NCBI GenBank assembly: GCA_041667115.1
Contig: JBAYFO010000095.1
Coordinates: 1-7,600 of the forward strand
DNA length: 7,600 nt
From: UBA1563 sp041667115
GTDB taxonomy: Bacteria; Bacteroidota; Ignavibacteria; Ignavibacteriales; Ignavibacteriaceae
Direction of reading: 5' to 3'
The notes under the pieces are model-generated. The model was not told where the DNA came from and did not search any database. It worked only from the letters and a program-made list of their open reading frames with translations. Numbering within the stretch: the first letter of the stretch is position 1; every line of letters starts with the position of its first letter. The translations under genes were made by a program, and so were the position numbers. Positions 5,399-7,600 of this stretch are shown in pieces.

Positions 5399-5537
5399 AC
5401 CCTTATCAAAGGCGGAAGTTGTTTATCTCAAAAAATTAAAAGATCGTCCATCGGACACAATCTTTCGCGAAATAGAGAGCAAGATGAGCATCTATAACAA
5501 CAGTCCAAGTAGCACTGTCCAATTACCGGGGACATGA
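5370..5537 (+). CDS. 55-aa hypothetical protein, overlapping gene
   Basis: A short gene that starts inside the 83-aa gene, in another frame. The start is supported by AAGGAG at 5358-5363, six bases before the ATG. The product begins MKKRIVIKIKPLSKAEVVYL, a basic strand-like start followed by a Lys-rich helix and a low-complexity Ser/Asn tail ending STVQLPGT. There is no membrane segment or recognised family. The arrangement, with an SD inside the upstream gene and a 29-bp overlap, suggests translational coupling and possibly partnership, as in toxin-antitoxin or regulator pairs, but no motif supports a specific pair type. The 3' end overlaps an inverted repeat (TGTCC/GGACA, 5516-5534), so the last codons could stem from another sequence. 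Confidence 0.55.
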   Translation: MKKRIVIKIKPLSKAEVVYLKKLKDRPSDTIFREIESKMSIYNNSPSSTVQLPGT

Positions 5538-5586
5538 TTCCAACAAATACAAGGCGCTGAACTTTTTCGATCGCTGGTAAACTGAT

Positions 5587-5615
5587 AAAGCCCATCGTAA
5601 TTAATGTGCGGCTTT
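5587..5615. terminator. Weak inverted repeat between convergent genes
   Basis: AAAGCC (5587-5592) pairs with GGCTTT (5610-5615), with CAT/ATG inside the 17-base loop. It lies between the rightward 55-aa gene and the leftward 132-aa gene, where a shared terminator is expected. The long loop and lack of a T-run make it weak. Confidence 0.3.
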
Positions 5616-5635
5616 CGTAAATTATTAAGAAACAC

Positions 5636-6034
5636 CTAAAAAGTATTTACTGCATCTTCAACACTTTTGAAAAAGCTAGCATAGTCTGGGTCCTTGACTA
5701 AGGTCTCTAATAATTCGTGAATTTCCCAACTTACTGTATCTTTTGGAATTTCTCCCCTACATAGATCAACTGTTTGAAAGGGTAACTGGTTCGGTCGCCA
5801 GAATATTGATCCTCTCGGCAAAGAGCCTGTTGCGGAAATAACATATCCCCAAGGTGTATTATTCCCATGGACGATAGGTGTACATGATAAGGTGCGGATT
5901 CTGTTGTCATCCCACCAACTTTTACAATCTTCTTCATTATCCAATCTAGGATAATTCCATAACAAGATATAATACTTAAGCACATCTAATCCGGTTAATC
6001 GTAATTCTTCAATTGCTTTTTTTATGTTGTGCAT
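5636..6034 (-). CDS. 132-aa hypothetical protein, leftward cargo gene
   Basis: I do not recognise the family. The protein is soluble with six tryptophans (W27, W40, W41, W62, W80, W103). It has an N-terminal helix (IKKAIEELRLTGLDVLKYYI), a central stretch likely rich in beta strands (residues 45-95, including HGNNTPWGYVISATG) and a C-terminal acidic helix pair (WEIHELLETLVKD and FFKSVEDAVNTF). There is no signal peptide or membrane segment. The start is backed by GGAG at 6040-6043, five bases before the ATG, and by a promoter at 6055-6083, so it is a stand-alone unit. It reads against the replication module. Small single-promoter genes at the edge of such elements are often accessory cargo such as immunity or defence proteins, but nothing in the sequence proves this. 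It could equally be an ordinary chromosomal orphan. Confidence 0.7.
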   Translation of the reverse strand: MHNIKKAIEELRLTGLDVLKYYILLWNYPRLDNEEDCKSWWDDNRIRTLSCTPIVHGNNTPWGYVISATGSLPRGSIFWRPNQLPFQTVDLCRGEIPKDTVSWEIHELLETLVKDPDYASFFKSVEDAVNTF

Positions 6035-6039
6035 ATTCG

Positions 6040-6043
6040 CTCC
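6040..6043 (-). promoter_or_regulatory. Shine-Dalgarno site of the 132-aa gene
   Basis: GGAG on the minus strand, five bases upstream of the ATG at 6034; it supports this start. Confidence 0.6.
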
Positions 6044-6054
6044 AATATTAAAAT

Positions 6055-6083
6055 ATTAAATAATTAATGCCGACGGTTTGCAA
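6055..6083 (-). promoter_or_regulatory. Candidate promoter of the 132-aa gene
   Basis: On the minus strand TTGCAA (6078-6083) is followed after 17 bases by TTTAAT (6055-6060), four and five matches to the sigma-70 boxes. Transcription would start about 12-16 bases before the start codon, just including the GGAG. The position is plausible; the surrounding DNA is AT-rich. Confidence 0.45.
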
Positions 6084-6095
6084 TTCCACTTGAAC

Positions 6096-6486
6096 TCAGT
6101 GTTCGGCTTCTTCTTCATAAAGTTCCACTAAATATGATTGCATAAGCTTTACGTCCTTAATGCTTCTCCCTATTTTTGTTATTGTTTTTTCCCCCGATTC
6201 GAAAAAATAAAAAGAAGCAAATATTCAAGGTTCCATAGAAACTCTTAATCTTGAATAGCCAGTTTAGGTTCCATATACCGCACCCGCCATTTGAGGTAGG
6301 AACTGGTTATCCGTTCAAATGATTTCCATATTAGAAATAAAGTAAATTAAATTTTTTTTAGATTTTTTACTGTCCTATACAAAGCCACCAGTGTTACCGA
6401 CAATTCTTGAATATTTTCGAAACCAATTCTTTTGACATCTCTCGCCTTAGAAGGCTTGCAAATAAAACACGTTGATGATGTTGGTT
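6096..6486 (-). pseudogene. Decayed leftward reading frames, family unknown
   Basis: No intact gene is present, but the minus strand reads as protein-like pieces. One frame gives 45 codons (6350-6484, ending ALYRTVKNLKKI), a TAA at 6347-6349, 33 codons (6248-6346, including SFERITSSYLKWRVRYMEPK) and a second TAA at 6245-6247. A shift of frame then gives 42 codons (6099-6224, including GEKTITKIGRSIKDVKLMQS and LVELYEEEAEH) with a stop at 6096-6098. The pieces are amphipathic and rich in Lys/Glu rather than random. Broken frames without starts suggest a decaying gene or several gene remnants. An overlapping frame (6397-6591) is also open for 65 codons, so the correct frame in the upstream part is uncertain. 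Confidence 0.3.
6253..6312. repeat. 60-bp imperfect hairpin in gene-free stretch
   Basis: GAATAGCCA (6253-6261) pairs with TGGTTATCC (6304-6312) with one mismatch and one G-T. After a bulge GTTCC (6268-6272) pairs with GGAAC (6299-6303), and TACC (6276-6279) with GGTA (6295-6298), around a 15-base loop. An 8-bp inverted repeat (TATTCAAG 6222-6229, CTTGAATA 6250-6257) abuts it, and AGGTTCCATA is repeated directly at 6228-6237 and 6266-6275. The size and bulges recall folded integron attC sites, but the attC core triplets are not matched. Confidence 0.4.
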
Positions 6487-6739
6487 AACAGAAACAAACT
6501 GAGTAAAGAAAGCAATTAACAATAAAAAGTGAATTATGGGTTTGTTAAAGCACTTAGACGGAAATCTGCCACTGACCCAATATTTGGGGACTTAGAACCA
6601 TACAATAGACTTTAGATAAATTTATTCAAAGTGATAGAAGACGATCATGCGACTATAGACAGGGGAACCAGAGGGTTCAATTTAAGAAAAATTATCAGAG
6701 ATTTTTGCCTTATCCCCAATAATTGACTTTTAGTGACGA
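6487..6739. other. Intergenic stretch without recognisable gene
   Basis: Between the decayed frames and the ABC ATPase stop codon I see no intact gene, tRNA or convincing terminator. Only short inverted repeats stand out: CCCAA/TTGGG around 6576-6588 and GAACC/GGTTC around 6665-6678. Neither is followed by a T-run in the direction needed to end the leftward ATPase transcript. If the element has its right junction inside this window, it could lie in this stretch, but no copy of the left attachment sequence is present. Confidence 0.4.
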
Positions 6740-7600
6740 CTAAATTACTGTCTTTTCACTTTCGAAATCGAAGAAATGAAGTTTTTCCATATTGATCTTT
6801 AATTTTCTTAAAACGCCTGTTTGAGGAATATCCCGCGCCGGAATTCGTGAGATGAATTGCACATTATCAATATTGAAATATATGTGAGCTTCGTTCCCCA
6901 TCGGTTCTACAATTTCGAGCATAATTTCAAATTCGTGATAATTGTTTTTTAGAGATTCATCATTCATATCGTGGATATCTTCGGGTCTGATTCCAAGCCA
7001 GATTTTTTTCTGCAGAAATGGCTTTAAGATATTTGATTGTTCAGCATTAAGATTAATTATCAGTTTCGAGTTAACCGATTCAAATCTTAATCCGGAAGTA
7101 TTAGTGATTTTTCCTTCAATAATATTCATCGCGGGACTACCGATAAATCCCGCAACAAATTTATGTTGCGGGTTATTATATAAATGCATTGGAGTATCAA
7201 CTTGCTGTACGATACCGTCTTTCATCACTACTATTCTGTCCCCCATCGTCATAGCTTCGGTTTGATCGTGCGTAACATAGATCATCGTTGCTTCCAATTG
7301 GTGATGAAGTTTAGATATTTCCGTTCTCATCTGAACTCTCAATTTCGCATCAAGATTACTTAACGGTTCATCAAACAAAAAAACTTTTGGTTTACGAACG
7401 ATCGCCCTTCCCACCGCCACCCGTTGCCGTTGCCCGCCTGATAATGCTTTTGGTTTTCGATCAAGATAATCTTCCAAATCTAAAATTTTTGCTGCATCTG
7501 AAACCCGTTTTTTTATTTCTTCCTTACTATATTTTCTTAATTTTAAACCGAACGCCATATTATCATATACAGTCATATGAGGATAAAGAGCATAGTTTTG
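6740..7600 (-). CDS. Sugar ABC importer ATPase, MalK/UgpC type (5' cut)
   Basis: The ATP-binding subunit of a carbohydrate or glycerol-3-phosphate type ABC importer, at the inner face of the membrane. The frame is open to the window edge, so the start and Walker A lie outside; the first visible residues (QNYALYPHMTVYDN) contain the Q-loop, and the internal Met at 7576 is not the start. Counting from that Met, the signature is LSGGQRQRVAVGRA (45-58), Walker B with the D-loop is VFLFDEPLSNLDAK (65-78), and the H-loop His is H103 (VTHDQ). A C-terminal TOBE/regulatory region with LGIRPEDI (194-201) is typical of MalK, UgpC and MsmK. The 286 visible residues plus about 80 missing ones fit the usual 360-370. 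One ATPase often serves several importers, so the substrate cannot be told. It ends leftward at 6740, towards the element. Confidence 0.93.
   Translation of the reverse strand, partial: QNYALYPHMTVYDNMAFGLKLRKYSKEEIKKRVSDAAKILDLEDYLDRKPKALSGGQRQRVAVGRAIVRKPKVFLFDEPLSNLDAKLRVQMRTEISKLHHQLEATMIYVTHDQTEAMTMGDRIVVMKDGIVQQVDTPMHLYNNPQHKFVAGFIGSPAMNIIEGKITNTSGLRFESVNSKLIINLNAEQSNILKPFLQKKIWLGIRPEDIHDMNDESLKNNYHEFEIMLEIVEPMGNEAHIYFNIDNVQFISRIPARDIPQTGVLRKLKINMEKLHFFDFESEKTVI

Larger units (their letters stand above)
1201..5540. mobile_element. Putative integrated replicative (satellite-like) element
   Basis: The segment starts at a tRNA-Ser-like 3' fragment and contains a promoter, a DUF5659-like small gene, a primase-helicase, an iteron origin, a structured GC-richer region and two small genes, all reading rightward. 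Both flanking chromosomal-type genes read leftward. A primase-helicase next to its own iteron origin is typical of phage satellites such as P4 and the SaPIs. No integrase, capsid, terminase or conjugation gene is visible. The right edge is a guess at the end of the last rightward gene; the element could include the leftward 132-aa gene or extend further. Confidence 0.45.

Noticed and set aside
5488..5580. Alternative frame ending NKYKALNFFDRW as a gene end
   Set aside because: No start codon in the frame and only about 30 codons; it overlaps the better supported 55-aa gene.
6942..7265. 107-codon rightward ORF
   Set aside because: It lies antisense inside the clearly conserved ABC ATPase gene.

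Overview
This window appears to be a stretch of bacterial chromosome carrying a small integrated replicative element. The DNA is AT-rich. The flanks hold a BtpA/SgcQ-family gene and a MalK/UgpC-type sugar-importer ATPase. One candidate promoter has the Bacteroidota-type -33 TTG / -7 TAnnTTTG form, while two others look like ordinary sigma-70 promoters, and several genes have a clear Shine-Dalgarno sequence. Together this suggests Ignavibacteriota/Bacteroidota-like DNA, but the assignment is an inference and not firm.

Left flank (1-1200): a leftward btpA-family gene (244-1032) with an intrinsic terminator beyond it (124-164), and a second strong bidirectional hairpin (1160-1194). Directly after that hairpin lies what looks like the 3' end of a leftward tRNA-Ser gene (1201-1215), cut off after about 15 bases. 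This is the usual footprint of a tRNA-targeting integrase, so I read it as the left attachment site.

Element core (about 1201-5540): a sigma-70-like promoter (1404-1432) drives a DUF5659-like small gene (1509-1802), which overlaps a DnaG-type primase (1768-3204). A DUF5906/SF3-type helicase follows in another frame and without a convincing start codon. The two read as one P4-alpha-like primase-helicase broken by a frameshift between 3149 and 3204. Right after the helicase stop are twelve 9-bp iterons (consensus AGACARGAT). Three-copy tandem arrays point in opposite directions on either side of a 68-bp AT-rich core. This layout resembles satellite-phage/pathogenicity-island origins and is the strongest discovery in the window. 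It is followed by about 480 bp of more GC-rich, apparently non-coding DNA with several adjacent long helices and diverged internal repeats, possibly a structured RNA or an extended origin. Two overlapping small genes with strong ribosome-binding sites (83 aa, probably helix-turn-helix; 55 aa, unknown) complete the rightward module.

Right part (5540-7600): a leftward 132-aa gene of unknown function with its own promoter and RBS, then about 700 bp without an intact gene but with decayed leftward reading frames and hairpins. Last is the 3' part of the sugar-ABC ATPase gene, cut by the window edge. No integrase, intact tRNA or right attachment site is visible, so the right boundary is unknown.

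Proposed working: the primase-helicase recognises the iterons just downstream of its own gene, melts the AT-rich core and primes replication of the element. The small DNA-binding protein could regulate this. No structural, packaging or integration gene is visible, so the element looks minimal, satellite-like or partly decayed.
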